Made by a program: the position numbers and the translations under genes. DNA of 33,133 nt, from assembly GCA_947460225.1 (NCBI GenBank), contig CANHHI010000003.1, positions 1 to 33,133 on the forward strand. Reading direction: 5' to 3'. Below, piece after piece: positions 7,616 through 15,449 of the stretch. The stretch comes from Flavobacteriales bacterium (lineage in GTDB: Bacteria > Bacteroidota > Bacteroidia > Flavobacteriales_D > CANHHI01). Every line of letters starts with the position of its first letter. The stretch's first letter is position 1. The notes beneath the pieces are model-generated. The model did not search any database. It was not told the origin of the DNA and saw only the letters and a list, made by a program, of their open reading frames with translations.

Positions 7616-8533
7616 ATGGAACATAGAGAAAATAAACCATCTAAGGAAAAAAAGATGCTTGTCTTTGTGGTTATTTTGGTGCTTGCCAATTTAATTACGT
7701 TTTTCTTTTTTATGCGCAACAACGCTAAAATGGAACAACTTCAAGTAGAAAGAGAAATGCTTTTAACTGAACAAACCACTTTGCGTGCAGATTTAGAAAA
7801 AGCACTCGGCGATTTTGACTTGATGCAAACAGACAATGCGGAATTGCAAGCAAAAATTGCAGAGCAAAAGGCTTTGATTGAGAAACAACTCAAAGAGCTT
7901 GCAAGAAACCAACAAGATTTAAAGTTTTTAAAGTCCCTGAAAGACAAAGTAAAAGCTTACGACCAAATTATTTTGGATTACCGTGCAGAAATCGAGGCGC
8001 TTAGACTTGAAAATGAAAGACTAAATGCAGACAACAAAAATCTTTCCGAGCAAAACGAGGTATTAAAAGAAGAAGGCGAAACTTTGAAAAAAGATAGAGA
8101 TTCTTTGAAAAAAAGAGTTGATGCGGGTTCTACTTTGCAGGCTTATGATTTTAATATCACTGGATTGCGTGTGAAAGAGGGTTCTAGCAAACAGTCGCCT
8201 ACCAATAAAGCACCTAAAGTCAATGCAGTTAAGGCTTGTTTTGTGATTGCGGAAAACAAAATTGCCGAAGCTGGTGAAAGGGACGTATTTATGCGTTTAT
8301 TAGACCCAAGTGGCAATGTGTTAAACCCAAGCGCAGGAAATCCAGAGAAATTCCAAACACAACAAGGTTCTAGTGTGAATTACACGGAAAAAAGACGTGT
8401 GGAATACAGAAATCAAATTTTAGATGTTTGTGTATTTTGGTCGCCTTACGAGCCGATGACAAAAGGCACTTATGTGGTTGAAATCTGGGCAGAAGGCAAA
8501 TTGATTGGCAAAGATGCACTGATTTTAAAATAG
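7616..8533 (+). CDS. Membrane-anchored coiled-coil protein of unknown function
   Basis: 305 residues. A short charged cytoplasmic start is followed by one membrane helix (about 14-33, MLVFVVILVLANLITFFFF). A long coiled coil rich in Glu, Lys and Leu follows (about 38-175). A compact C-terminal domain (about 180-305) starts with YDFNITGLRV and ends in a beta-rich segment with GTYVVEIWAEGKLIGKDALIL. The topology resembles periplasmic spacer proteins of Bacteroidetes, but no named family was recognised. A terminator follows directly, so it is probably a single-gene unit. Confidence 0.75.
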   Translation: MEHRENKPSKEKKMLVFVVILVLANLITFFFFMRNNAKMEQLQVEREMLLTEQTTLRADLEKALGDFDLMQTDNAELQAKIAEQKALIEKQLKELARNQQDLKFLKSLKDKVKAYDQIILDYRAEIEALRLENERLNADNKNLSEQNEVLKEEGETLKKDRDSLKKRVDAGSTLQAYDFNITGLRVKEGSSKQSPTNKAPKVNAVKACFVIAENKIAEAGERDVFMRLLDPSGNVLNPSAGNPEKFQTQQGSSVNYTEKRRVEYRNQILDVCVFWSPYEPMTKGTYVVEIWAEGKLIGKDALILK

Positions 8534-8555
8534 TACTTTAACAACATATTCCATT

Positions 8556-8582
8556 TCCCGTTCATTAGAGCGGGATTTTTTT
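8556..8582 (+). terminator. Rho-independent terminator after the coiled-coil gene
   Basis: TCCCG and CGGGA pair around a ten-base loop and are followed by a run of T (8576-8582), 22 bases after the stop codon at 8533. Confidence 0.75.
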
Positions 8583-8599
8583 ACACAAAAAATTTTAAC

Positions 8600-9742
8600 A
8601 TGCATACAGAAATAATAGACTATTTGGCACTTGGTTTTTTAAAAGCCAAAGGCATTGACACTTGTACAATAATAAAATGGCTACACCATTTTGAGCACGC
8701 AAACCTTGTTTTAAACGCAAGCGTGGCGGATTTGGCGGAAATTCTCGGCAAAATACCTTTTGTGGCAGACGAAGATTGGCAGCGTAACGTGGCATTGGCA
8801 TATCAAAAAGCCCAAGAAGAGTTCCAGCACATAAAAAACCAAGGCATTCAAGCGGTTTGTTTTGCCGATGCAGATTATCCCTCATTTTTAAAACATTGTC
8901 CTGATGCGCCAATTGTTTTATATTATAAAGGAACATTGGCGACGTTAAACGAAAGAGCCAATATTTCTATTGTAGGCACCCGCAAAGCCAGTCATTACGG
9001 CATCAAACAAACCGAAAACATAGTGCAAGCCTTATCTGCATACAAAGTCAATATTATCAGTGGCTTGGCACAAGGCATAGACCAACATGCGCATTTGTGC
9101 GCCTTAGAAGCAGAATTGCCCACTTTTGGCGTGTTAGGGCATGGTTTACAGCAAATACACCCCGTTTCCAGCCGAGAAATTGCGCAAAAAATGCAAAAGC
9201 AAGGTGCGGTTTTAACGGAATTTCCTTGGGGATTTCCAGCTTCCAAGTATTCTTTTCCCCTTAGAAACAGGATTGTGGCGGGTATTTCTGAAGCAACAAT
9301 ACTTATAGAGAGTGCCATAGACGGCGGAGGCATGATTACCGCTCGCTTATCTAGCGAATACAACCGAGAAACTTTTGCACTGCCTGCCCGTTTGGACGAT
9401 GAACTTTCGCAAGGCTGTTTGGCGCTTATTGCACAAAATAAAGCCAGATGCTTTACACGCATAGAAGAAGTATTGGAAAGTTTAGGAATTGCAAAAAATG
9501 CGCAAGAAAAAGTTAAAAAATCACAAGAAACTGTAAAAATTCCTGAAAAAATTAACAAATTATATCCTCAAGAACAACAAGCCATTATCAATCTTTTGCA
9601 GGAAAAAGAAAAACTGCATATTGAAGAATTGAGTGAAAGAGCGGGTTTTGATTTTTCTGACCTAGCCACTATACTTTTTGAGTTGGAAATAGAAAATGTC
9701 ATAGAAAGTTTACCAGGCAAATATTATCAAGTGAAAAAATGA
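8600..9742 (+). CDS. dprA: DNA processing protein DprA/Smf
   Basis: 380 residues. An N-terminal helical domain is followed by the Rossmann-like core with SIVGTRKAS (123-131), IISGLAQGID (152-161), GVLGHGLQQIHP and the long conserved FPLRNRIVAGISEATILIES. A C-terminal winged-helix domain begins about residue 315 (LYPQEQQAIINLLQE). DprA binds incoming single-stranded DNA and loads RecA in natural transformation; in bacteria not known to be competent it is still widely kept. It follows a terminator and starts at 8600 with a typical N terminus. The gene ends 25 bases before guaC. Confidence 0.96.
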   Translation: MHTEIIDYLALGFLKAKGIDTCTIIKWLHHFEHANLVLNASVADLAEILGKIPFVADEDWQRNVALAYQKAQEEFQHIKNQGIQAVCFADADYPSFLKHCPDAPIVLYYKGTLATLNERANISIVGTRKASHYGIKQTENIVQALSAYKVNIISGLAQGIDQHAHLCALEAELPTFGVLGHGLQQIHPVSSREIAQKMQKQGAVLTEFPWGFPASKYSFPLRNRIVAGISEATILIESAIDGGGMITARLSSEYNRETFALPARLDDELSQGCLALIAQNKARCFTRIEEVLESLGIAKNAQEKVKKSQETVKIPEKINKLYPQEQQAIINLLQEKEKLHIEELSERAGFDFSDLATILFELEIENVIESLPGKYYQVKK

Positions 9743-9743
9743 T

Positions 9744-9751
9744 TATCTTTG
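9744..9751 (+). promoter_or_regulatory. Candidate -7 element for guaC
   Basis: TATCTTTG fits TAnnTTTG in the short gap between dprA and guaC, 16 bases before the ATG at 9768. No -33 TTG at normal spacing. Confidence 0.35.
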
Positions 9752-9767
9752 CCTTGTATTATAAACC

Positions 9768-10736
9768 ATGAAAATTTTTGATTACGAAAACATTCTCTTA
9801 ATTCCGAGAAAATGTATTGTGGATAGCCGAAAAGCCTGCGATACGAATGTAACCTTGGGCAAACACACCTTTAAACTTCCTGTGGTGCCCGCCAACATGA
9901 AAACAGTGGTCAATGAAGAAATATGCCAATTTTTAGCTGAAAATGGGTATTTTTATGTGATGCACCGCTTTGATATTGACGTGGTGGAATTTGTAAAACA
10001 CATGCACCAAAAAGGTTTGTTTGTGTCTATTTCTTTGGGTGTGAAACAAGCCGACAAAGACATTGTTAACGCCCTTGCCAAAGAAAAATTGCATGTGGAC
10101 TATATTACCATTGACATAGCGCACGGGCATTCCGAACCCGTACGTGAAATGATTGCGCACATCAAATCCTTATTGCCAGAGGCTTTTGTAATAGCAGGCA
10201 ACGTGGGCACGCCTGATGCTATAATAGATTTGGAAAATTGGGGTGCAGATGCAACCAAAGTCGGCATAGGACCAGGCAAAGTGTGTATTACACGCTTGAA
10301 AACAGGTTTTGGCACAGGCGGTTGGCAACTTTCTGCACTCAAATGGTGTTCAAAAGTAGCCACAAAGCCAATTATTGCAGATGGAGGCATTAGAGAACAC
10401 GGCGATATTGCCAAATCCATTCGTTTTGGCGCAACTTTTTGCATGGTGGGCTCGCTGTTTGCAGGACTGGAAGAATCTCCTGGAACGACGGTGGAGGTAG
10501 ATGGCAAGCTCTATAAGGAATACTACGGCAGTGCATCTGAATTTAACAAAGGTACCCGTAAAAATGTAGAAGGCAAAAGAATCTTGGAACCTGTTAAGGG
10601 CAAATTGAACGATACTTTAATAGAAATGCAAGAAGATTTGCAGAGTTCTATTTCTTATGCGGGCGGAACAAACCTAAAAGATATTAAACGTGTAAGTTAT
10701 ATCATTTTAGGGCATGAAAATGCTGTGGATTGGTGA
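9768..10736 (+). CDS. guaC: GMP reductase
   Basis: 322 residues with the IMPDH/GMP reductase barrel but no CBS domains. The catalytic loop reads GIGPGKVCITR (Cys173), followed by TGFGTGGWQLSALKWC, IIADGGIREHGDIAKSIRFGA, GSLFAG and KEYYGSASEFNKG. This pattern is that of the Gram-positive type of GMP reductase rather than IMP dehydrogenase, which is longer and reads GxGPGSICTTR. The enzyme turns GMP into IMP with NADPH, recovering guanine nucleotides for the purine pool. A small MerR regulator follows by seven bases, so the two may share a transcript. Confidence 0.93.
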   Translation: MKIFDYENILLIPRKCIVDSRKACDTNVTLGKHTFKLPVVPANMKTVVNEEICQFLAENGYFYVMHRFDIDVVEFVKHMHQKGLFVSISLGVKQADKDIVNALAKEKLHVDYITIDIAHGHSEPVREMIAHIKSLLPEAFVIAGNVGTPDAIIDLENWGADATKVGIGPGKVCITRLKTGFGTGGWQLSALKWCSKVATKPIIADGGIREHGDIAKSIRFGATFCMVGSLFAGLEESPGTTVEVDGKLYKEYYGSASEFNKGTRKNVEGKRILEPVKGKLNDTLIEMQEDLQSSISYAGGTNLKDIKRVSYIILGHENAVDW

Positions 10737-10743
10737 TAAAAAT

Positions 10744-11067
10744 ATGGCTGAGGAAACTTTTACAATTACCCAAGTTGCCCAGCAATTTGGTATAAACCCT
10801 TCCAAAATTCGTTTTTGGGAAACAGAGTTTGCGTTTTTGCGTCCAAGCAAAAGCCCCAAAGGAAATCGGTTTTACACGGCACAGGATATTGAAAAACTGC
10901 GCTTGGTGCATCACTTGGTGGAAACAGAAGGTTATACCTTAGAGGGAGCAAGAAAAAGATTGCAAACCCCAGATAAAACTACAGAAAACTACGTAAAAAT
11001 ACAAGAACACCTACAAAAAATCAAACATTTTTTGACACAATTAGACCAACAAATAGACCAATACTGA
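10744..11067 (+). CDS. MerR-family transcriptional regulator (short)
   Basis: About 107 residues. The MerR winged helix-turn-helix is clear: FTITQVAQQFGINPSKIRFWETEF followed by FLRPSKSPKGNRFYTAQDIEKLRLVHHLVE and EGYTLEGARKRL. The tail is a short helix with no effector-binding domain and no cysteines, so no inducer can be guessed. The ATG at 10744 is preferred; an upstream ATG at 10714 lies within guaC. The stop codon overlaps the panD start by one base. Small MerR proteins of this type are common in Bacteroidetes, usually without known targets. Confidence 0.88.
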   Translation: MAEETFTITQVAQQFGINPSKIRFWETEFAFLRPSKSPKGNRFYTAQDIEKLRLVHHLVETEGYTLEGARKRLQTPDKTTENYVKIQEHLQKIKHFLTQLDQQIDQY

Positions 11068-11411
11068 TGCGCATAGAAGTTTTAAAGTCTAAAATACACG
11101 GGGCAATAATCACCCAAGCCAATTTGCAATATATTGGCAGCATTACCATAGACGAAACCCTGATGCTTGCTGCCAATTTAATAGAAGGCGAAAAAGTAAC
11201 CGTAGTCAATAACAACAACGGCGAACGTTTGGATACCTACGTCATTAAAGGCGAAAAAAACTCAGGTGTTGTTTGCTTAAACGGTGCCGCCGCAAGAAAA
11301 TGCCAACAAGGAGACAAAGTGATTATTATGTCTTATGCCAGCATGGATTTTGAGGAGGCAAAAAAGTTTAAGCCCAGCATTATTTTTCCAAACGCAGATA
11401 ATACTATTTAA
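11067..11411 (+). CDS. panD: Aspartate 1-alpha-decarboxylase
   Basis: 114 residues, the full length of PanD. The self-cleavage site YIGSITID is present, with Gly24-Ser25, at which the proenzyme splits to form the pyruvoyl group on Ser25. Lys9 (in LKSKIHGA) and the NGAAAR segment are conserved. The enzyme makes beta-alanine from aspartate for pantothenate and coenzyme A. Its start overlaps the MerR stop by one base, and its stop codon overlaps that of the convergent rlmB gene. Confidence 0.97.
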   Translation: MRIEVLKSKIHGAIITQANLQYIGSITIDETLMLAANLIEGEKVTVVNNNNGERLDTYVIKGEKNSGVVCLNGAAARKCQQGDKVIIMSYASMDFEEAKKFKPSIIFPNADNTI

Positions 11412-12175
11412 GCGTTTTTACTGCGCTGTTCTTGTGCTTGATATAGCGCAATACCAGCTGCCACAGACACATTCAAAGACCCAACGCCACCTAGCATGGG
11501 AATTTTCCCTTTTGCATCGGCTATTTCCAGGTGTTTTGGTGAGATGCCTTCATCTTCGGAGCCCAAAATCATCACCAAAGGACCTGTTAATTTGACATCG
11601 GAGATATGTTTTGGCGTTTTTTCGGTGCATGCCACCACAAAAAATCCGCTTTCTTTAAGGTATTTCAATGCCTTATCGGGGAAATTCACTCGGCACACAG
11701 GCAATCTATGCAAAGCACCCGCAGAGGTTTTAATGGCGTCGGAGGTTACCAGCGCACCGCCTTTTTGGGGAATAATCAAAGCATCAACGCCAAAAACTTC
11801 CGCGCTTCTCGCAATAGCACCAAAATTGCGCACGTCCGTGATTTGGTCTAAAAACAGAAAAAGTGGCGTTTTGCCCTGTTCAAACAAAATTGGCACCAAA
11901 TTTTCCAAATCTTCATACACACAAGGACTGACCATAGCCAAAACGCCTTGGTGGTTTTTGCCTCTTGCCAATTGTTGAAATTTCTCTTCGGGCGCATACT
12001 GAAAAGGCAAATCAAGTTCTTGAATGCGTTTTTTGAGCTCTGCCAAAAGGGGATTTTGCCCACCACGGAGCAATAAAATTTTATTGATTTCCTTGCCAGC
12101 CTCTATGGCTTCCAAAACCGCACGTGTACCAAAAACAAAATCCTCTGTATTTGGTTTATAGTTATTTTTATTCAT
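11408..12175 (-). CDS. rlmB: TrmH-type 23S rRNA 2'-O-methyltransferase
   Basis: 255 residues of the SPOUT superfamily. An N-terminal substrate-binding domain (FVFGTRAVLEAIEAG) precedes the knotted methyltransferase domain with the three family motifs: DQITDVRNFGAIARSAE (110-126, with N117 and R123), LGSEDEGIS (204-212) and GSLNVSVAAGIALY (232-245). RlmB methylates G2251 of 23S rRNA; other TrmH-family targets cannot be excluded, so the symbol is by best fit. A -7 promoter element lies just upstream. Confidence 0.9.
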   Translation of the reverse strand: MNKNNYKPNTEDFVFGTRAVLEAIEAGKEINKILLLRGGQNPLLAELKKRIQELDLPFQYAPEEKFQQLARGKNHQGVLAMVSPCVYEDLENLVPILFEQGKTPLFLFLDQITDVRNFGAIARSAEVFGVDALIIPQKGGALVTSDAIKTSAGALHRLPVCRVNFPDKALKYLKESGFFVVACTEKTPKHISDVKLTGPLVMILGSEDEGISPKHLEIADAKGKIPMLGGVGSLNVSVAAGIALYQAQEQRSKNA

Positions 12176-12183
12176 CTGGACTG

Positions 12184-12191
12184 CAAATATA
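12184..12191 (-). promoter_or_regulatory. Candidate -7 element for rlmB
   Basis: TATATTTG on the minus strand, nine bases before the rlmB ATG; the transcript would be nearly leaderless. The hairpin cassette at 12200-12246 lies directly upstream of it. Confidence 0.4.
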
Positions 12192-12199
12192 ATAAAAAA

Positions 12200-12246
12200 C
12201 AGACATCGTCCGGCATCAGAGATGCTTCAATCTGCACTGCGTGCAG
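12200..12246. repeat. Hairpin cassette, copy A (three 3-base-loop hairpins)
   Basis: Two abutting 13-base units, CAGACATCGTCCG (12200-12212, one stem mismatch) and GCATCAGAGATGC (12213-12225), are followed by a six-base spacer and CTGCACTGCGTGCAG (12232-12246). Each has a 5 or 6-bp stem and a three-base loop. The same pair-spacer-single arrangement occurs at 31605-31650, where one unit matches 11 of 13 bases. No terminator U-tract follows on either strand. The cassette fills most of the gap between rlmB and the divergent lipoprotein gene. Confidence 0.6.
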
Positions 12247-12317
12247 GGCAGGCAAGGTTACTCCCTGAACACAACGACTTTTTTCTTAAAAACTTCAAGC
12301 GTTTGATTTTTTTTGAT

Positions 12318-12325
12318 TACTTTTG
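12318..12325 (+). promoter_or_regulatory. Candidate -7 element for the 12343 lipoprotein
   Basis: TACTTTTG fits TAnnTTTG and lies 17 bases before the ATG at 12343. No -33 TTG at normal spacing. Confidence 0.38.
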
Positions 12326-12342
12326 TGGCATATCTATCTAGT

Positions 12343-12987
12343 ATGCAAATAAAATTACTTGGCACAGTATTGATGCTTTTGACGTTGTTAGCCTGTAAAA
12401 AGAAAGAGGAAAAGCTACGTTTAGAACCGCTTTTGGTTGGGACAACTTGGGAAATTGCACCTTTTGAGGGGGAGCAAAATGTTGTGCTTAGCAATAGGTT
12501 CAAGAAAAGTTGGTCTAGCTTAGACACACGCACAGAAAGCATTTCTTTGGTATATGCTACTTTGCAAAATAATCCTGCAGGGCTTATCACAAAACAATTG
12601 ACCTTTGAAGAACCAAAGAAAAAAGTTGAAGACCAGGGCAATGCGCATGAGATCTACTACATACAAGATAAGTGTATTGAAAAAATAAAAAGTCCAGAAG
12701 AATGTAAACCAGCCGTTGATGCAATGAAGAATTGGTTTTTAGCAAGCGAGGATTATGACATCATTGAGAAAATTAAGCAAGATTACGCAAGCAGTAATAT
12801 TTGCAGAACACGTTATTACACAAAACAGAACCATTTTAGTATTTCCGAAAGCAATTTATATTTTAATGGCATAACTCATAAAGAGGAAACAGTTTATACC
12901 GAAGGGTTGACCAAAAGAAACCTAGGAAAAGAAACCATAGAACGCCTAAGCATAGGTGTTTGGAATATAGCGTATTTGAAAAAATAA
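12343..12987 (+). CDS. Lipoprotein of unknown function
   Basis: 214 residues beginning with a lipoprotein signal, MQIKLLGTVLMLLTLLAC (lipobox LLAC, Cys18), followed by charged KKKEEK. The ATG at 12343 gives this signal; the frame extends ten codons further up without improving it. The mature part is mixed alpha/beta, contains three further cysteines (in DKCIEK, EECKP and NICRT) and a TTWEIAPFEG segment reminiscent of Bacteroidetes lipocalin-like lipoproteins, but no family could be assigned. It is a single gene closed by a strong terminator. Confidence 0.7.
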   Translation: MQIKLLGTVLMLLTLLACKKKEEKLRLEPLLVGTTWEIAPFEGEQNVVLSNRFKKSWSSLDTRTESISLVYATLQNNPAGLITKQLTFEEPKKKVEDQGNAHEIYYIQDKCIEKIKSPEECKPAVDAMKNWFLASEDYDIIEKIKQDYASSNICRTRYYTKQNHFSISESNLYFNGITHKEETVYTEGLTKRNLGKETIERLSIGVWNIAYLKK

Positions 12988-12990
12988 ACT

Positions 12991-13016
12991 AAACGCAGGC
13001 AAATGCCTGCGTTTTT
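12991..13016. terminator. Bidirectional terminator between convergent genes
   Basis: AAACGCAGGC and GCCTGCGTTT form a perfect ten-base stem around AAAT, followed by TTTTT on the plus strand and a T-rich stretch on the minus strand. It serves the lipoprotein ending at 12987 and the protease gene ending at 13024. Confidence 0.9.
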
Positions 13017-13023
13017 GTTATTA

Positions 13024-14823
13024 TTAAAAGTTTAATATTGGGAATTTACCAACGCCTTGCCATTTCCAAGTACTTGAAAAATCAAAGCCAATAAAGTCGT
13101 TTTGGGTCATTTGACTGATATTTATTTGCGTGCCGTTGTTGTTCAAAAATTGCGAAACCTGAGGTTTATTGACATAATAGGTGTTTCTTATGGGGTAAAT
13201 GCCACTGGCATACCCGACAATACCACCTGCATAACGCAATAAAGACCCTTGAAAGATATTGGAGGCATAAGCATTTTCTAGCATTGTACGCTCAATGGCA
13301 TAGCCAAGCACACCGCCAACGCTTGCCCCACCAGCAACTAGTCCAGCAGACACATATACATCTTGTATTTGTGCATCTTGCGCAAGACCAACAAGCCCAC
13401 CAACTTGCTTGGTGCCATAAATATGCCCTGTTTCGCTGTAACTATTTTTAATGCTTGTTTTAAGAGCAAGACCTATCAAAGCCCCTGTGTTTTCTTTGCC
13501 ATCTACATGCGCATTTTTAATGCCTACTTTTTCAATGATGGCATTTTCCGCATATCCTGCCAAAACGCCTGTGTTTTCGCCTGTTCCTACCACGCTAGAA
13601 AAAACAAGGTTTACATTTTTAACTGTTGCCCCTTGTGTGAGTTCGCTAAACAAACCAACATTATCCACTGACACCAGGGCATTGGTATTGATGATTAAAT
13701 TTTTAATAGCATAACCCTTTCCGTCCAAAACACCCATAAAACCTCGTATAGGCTTCCAATTGCTGTTTGATAAAACAATGTCACCACTTAATTCATGCGT
13801 ATCAAACGGGCTTTCAATACCTATCTGTGCCAATTCTTTTTCATGGCTTATTTTTATGAGCAATGGATTGAGACGTTGCGTTTTCTCTGCATTCAACAAA
13901 ACACTTGGTGAGCTTTCTGCTATAATGTGTTGTCTAACTTTGATTAAATTTTCTTTTAAAAATAAAATTCTATCCCCAGAAAGGTGTGGATACATAATAT
14001 CTGTTCGTTTGGTGCTGTGTTTTAAAGAAAAGGCATGCCCAAGTTCGTGCACGACCGTTTGCAAAGAACGCCCCAAAGCAATTGTTCTTTTGCGTATAAA
14101 TATATTATTTTTGCCTGTTTTGGTTACGCCTGTGATATGATTTGGATCAGTCCCTCCGTTATCATCAGTTTCATAGCAAATATCAACTTCATCGCCAGCA
14201 TCACGTGTTTGGGCTTTGAAAGCTACTATCATAGACAAATAACCGCTATGATTTTTGTGCTGTAAATTTAACCAATGTTGAATTTTATTTGTTATGGCAT
14301 GTGGGTGTTCATCTGTTAAAAAAGTAGTCAAAAAAGTTGGGTTATCCTTTTCATCAATTAACTCTACGACCCAACCCAAAAAGCCAAAAAAGTCTGCATC
14401 TTCAAAATCCGTAGGCTCTGTGCTGATGTACAGTCGGCGTATAAACTCCTGTGCCGATAGAATAAGCTGAGTTTTTGCGGTTTCATCTACGGCATCGTGT
14501 CCAACTTGTGCTTTGCTGGAATAATAAATCCGCAAAGTAAGCGTGTTGGTTGGCACAAAATTAAACTGTGGTTGGTAACGCTCCACAAAACTGCCGTCCG
14601 CATCTTTATAAGTGCTTTTTACTAGCTCAATGCGGTCTCCAATAATATAAGGATCTCTTGTTAAAGGCACAATGGCAGGCAATTTATCGGCATAGCCATT
14701 GCCCAAGGAGAGCCTTTGATTAGCCTCTGCAACGGCAGTTTGGGTGTGTTGTGTTTTTTTCTTGCTACAAGCAAAAGCAGTAAGAACAAGCAAACTACCA
14801 AATAGAATTTGTTTGGTTTTCAT
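13024..14823 (-). CDS. Surface lipoprotein: metzincin-type metalloprotease with GLUG repeats
   Basis: 599 residues. A lipoprotein signal ends in AFAC (Cys19). The zinc site HELGHAFSLKH (H259, E260, H263, H269) with the downstream DIMYPHLSG (Met277) is the HExxHxxGxxH plus Met-turn pattern of metzincins, with Leu-Lys in place of the usual Gly pair, so the third ligand is inferred from spacing. From about 350 to 545 there are repeated GxLxGxA/GLVG-like units, for example DNVGLFSELTQGATVKNV and KQVGGLVGLAQDAQIQDVYV. These are GLUG repeats, which form a beta-helix in IgA-protease-like surface proteins. It is probably an outer-surface protease. The gene stands alone. Confidence 0.82.
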   Translation of the reverse strand: MKTKQILFGSLLVLTAFACSKKKTQHTQTAVAEANQRLSLGNGYADKLPAIVPLTRDPYIIGDRIELVKSTYKDADGSFVERYQPQFNFVPTNTLTLRIYYSSKAQVGHDAVDETAKTQLILSAQEFIRRLYISTEPTDFEDADFFGFLGWVVELIDEKDNPTFLTTFLTDEHPHAITNKIQHWLNLQHKNHSGYLSMIVAFKAQTRDAGDEVDICYETDDNGGTDPNHITGVTKTGKNNIFIRKRTIALGRSLQTVVHELGHAFSLKHSTKRTDIMYPHLSGDRILFLKENLIKVRQHIIAESSPSVLLNAEKTQRLNPLLIKISHEKELAQIGIESPFDTHELSGDIVLSNSNWKPIRGFMGVLDGKGYAIKNLIINTNALVSVDNVGLFSELTQGATVKNVNLVFSSVVGTGENTGVLAGYAENAIIEKVGIKNAHVDGKENTGALIGLALKTSIKNSYSETGHIYGTKQVGGLVGLAQDAQIQDVYVSAGLVAGGASVGGVLGYAIERTMLENAYASNIFQGSLLRYAGGIVGYASGIYPIRNTYYVNKPQVSQFLNNNGTQINISQMTQNDFIGFDFSSTWKWQGVGKFPILNF

Positions 14824-14841
14824 AAATAATCGTTATGGCAA

Positions 14842-14849
14842 CAAATGTA
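14842..14849 (-). promoter_or_regulatory. Candidate -7 element for the metalloprotease gene
   Basis: TACATTTG on the minus strand fits TAnnTTTG and lies 18 bases before the ATG at 14823. Confidence 0.4.
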
Positions 14850-15026
14850 GAGAAAGAGAAAACATCATGCCGATTATTTACATTTAATTAAGGTTTTTTG
14901 GTTTAATTTTGTTAAACACCTAAATATATTTTCACACAAAAAAACCCATAGACAAGCAAAATTGCCCCTTTGTAATTTTTTGCTTATCTTGCCTGCCTAG
15001 GGTAGATTAAAATAGGTTATGCTTGC

Positions 15027-15041
15027 GGTCATGCCATGACC
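15027..15041. repeat. Palindromic hairpin GGTCAT-GCC-ATGACC
   Basis: A perfect 6-bp inverted repeat with a three-base loop in the 233-base gap between the protease and HIT genes. It shares GGTC, TGCCATG and GACC with the 20-base palindrome at 31714-31733 and has the three-base loop of the hairpin cassettes. A weaker AT-rich inverted repeat (14954-14985) lies further left. Neither is followed by a U-tract, so they are not clear terminators; nothing else was seen in the gap. Confidence 0.55.
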
Positions 15042-15056
15042 TTACTGGTTTTCGTT

Positions 15057-15446
15057 TTATTTTTTAAGAATACTGGCGTGTATGGCTTGCATCTCTTCCG
15101 TGTTCAATTGGAGTTTGGGTTTGGAAAAATCCAAATCCGATACGCTCTGCAAAGGCACCAAATGAATGTGCGCATGAGGCACTTCCAAACCGACCACTGC
15201 CACGCCGATTTTCTTGCAAGGGATAGCGAGTTTTAATTGTTTTGCTACGCCTTTGGCAAAAATCATCATCTCACCCAGCAGCTTATCTTCTAGGTCAAAA
15301 ATATAATCTATTTCCTGTTTGGGAATAACCAGCGCATGCCCTTTGGCTAAGGGAAAAACGTCCAAGAATGCCAAAAAATGCTCGTTTTCGGCAATTTTAT
15401 AGCAAGGAATTTCCCCTGCTATAATTTTTGAAAAAATGCTTGCCAT
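15057..15446 (-). CDS. HIT family protein (histidine-triad nucleotide-binding)
   Basis: 129 residues. The histidine triad HAHIHLVPL (H91, H93, H95) marks a nucleotide hydrolase or transferase of the HINT branch, and the N terminus reads SIFSKIIAGEIPCYKIAE as in bacterial HinT-like proteins. Such enzymes act on AMP-linked substrates; the true substrate here is unknown. It lies three bases after greA and is probably cotranscribed with it. Confidence 0.92.
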   Translation of the reverse strand: MASIFSKIIAGEIPCYKIAENEHFLAFLDVFPLAKGHALVIPKQEIDYIFDLEDKLLGEMMIFAKGVAKQLKLAIPCKKIGVAVVGLEVPHAHIHLVPLQSVSDLDFSKPKLQLNTEEMQAIHASILKK

Positions 15447-15449
15447 AAT

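Noticed and set aside
7616..8533. Chromosome-segregation or SMC-like protein
   Set aside because: Similarity is only coiled-coil composition. It has a membrane helix and no ATP-binding motifs.
14954..14985. AT-rich inverted repeat as a terminator for the HIT gene
   Set aside because: No T-run follows on the minus strand, and the arms contain unmatched bases; the distance to the HIT stop (more than 70 bases) is also long.
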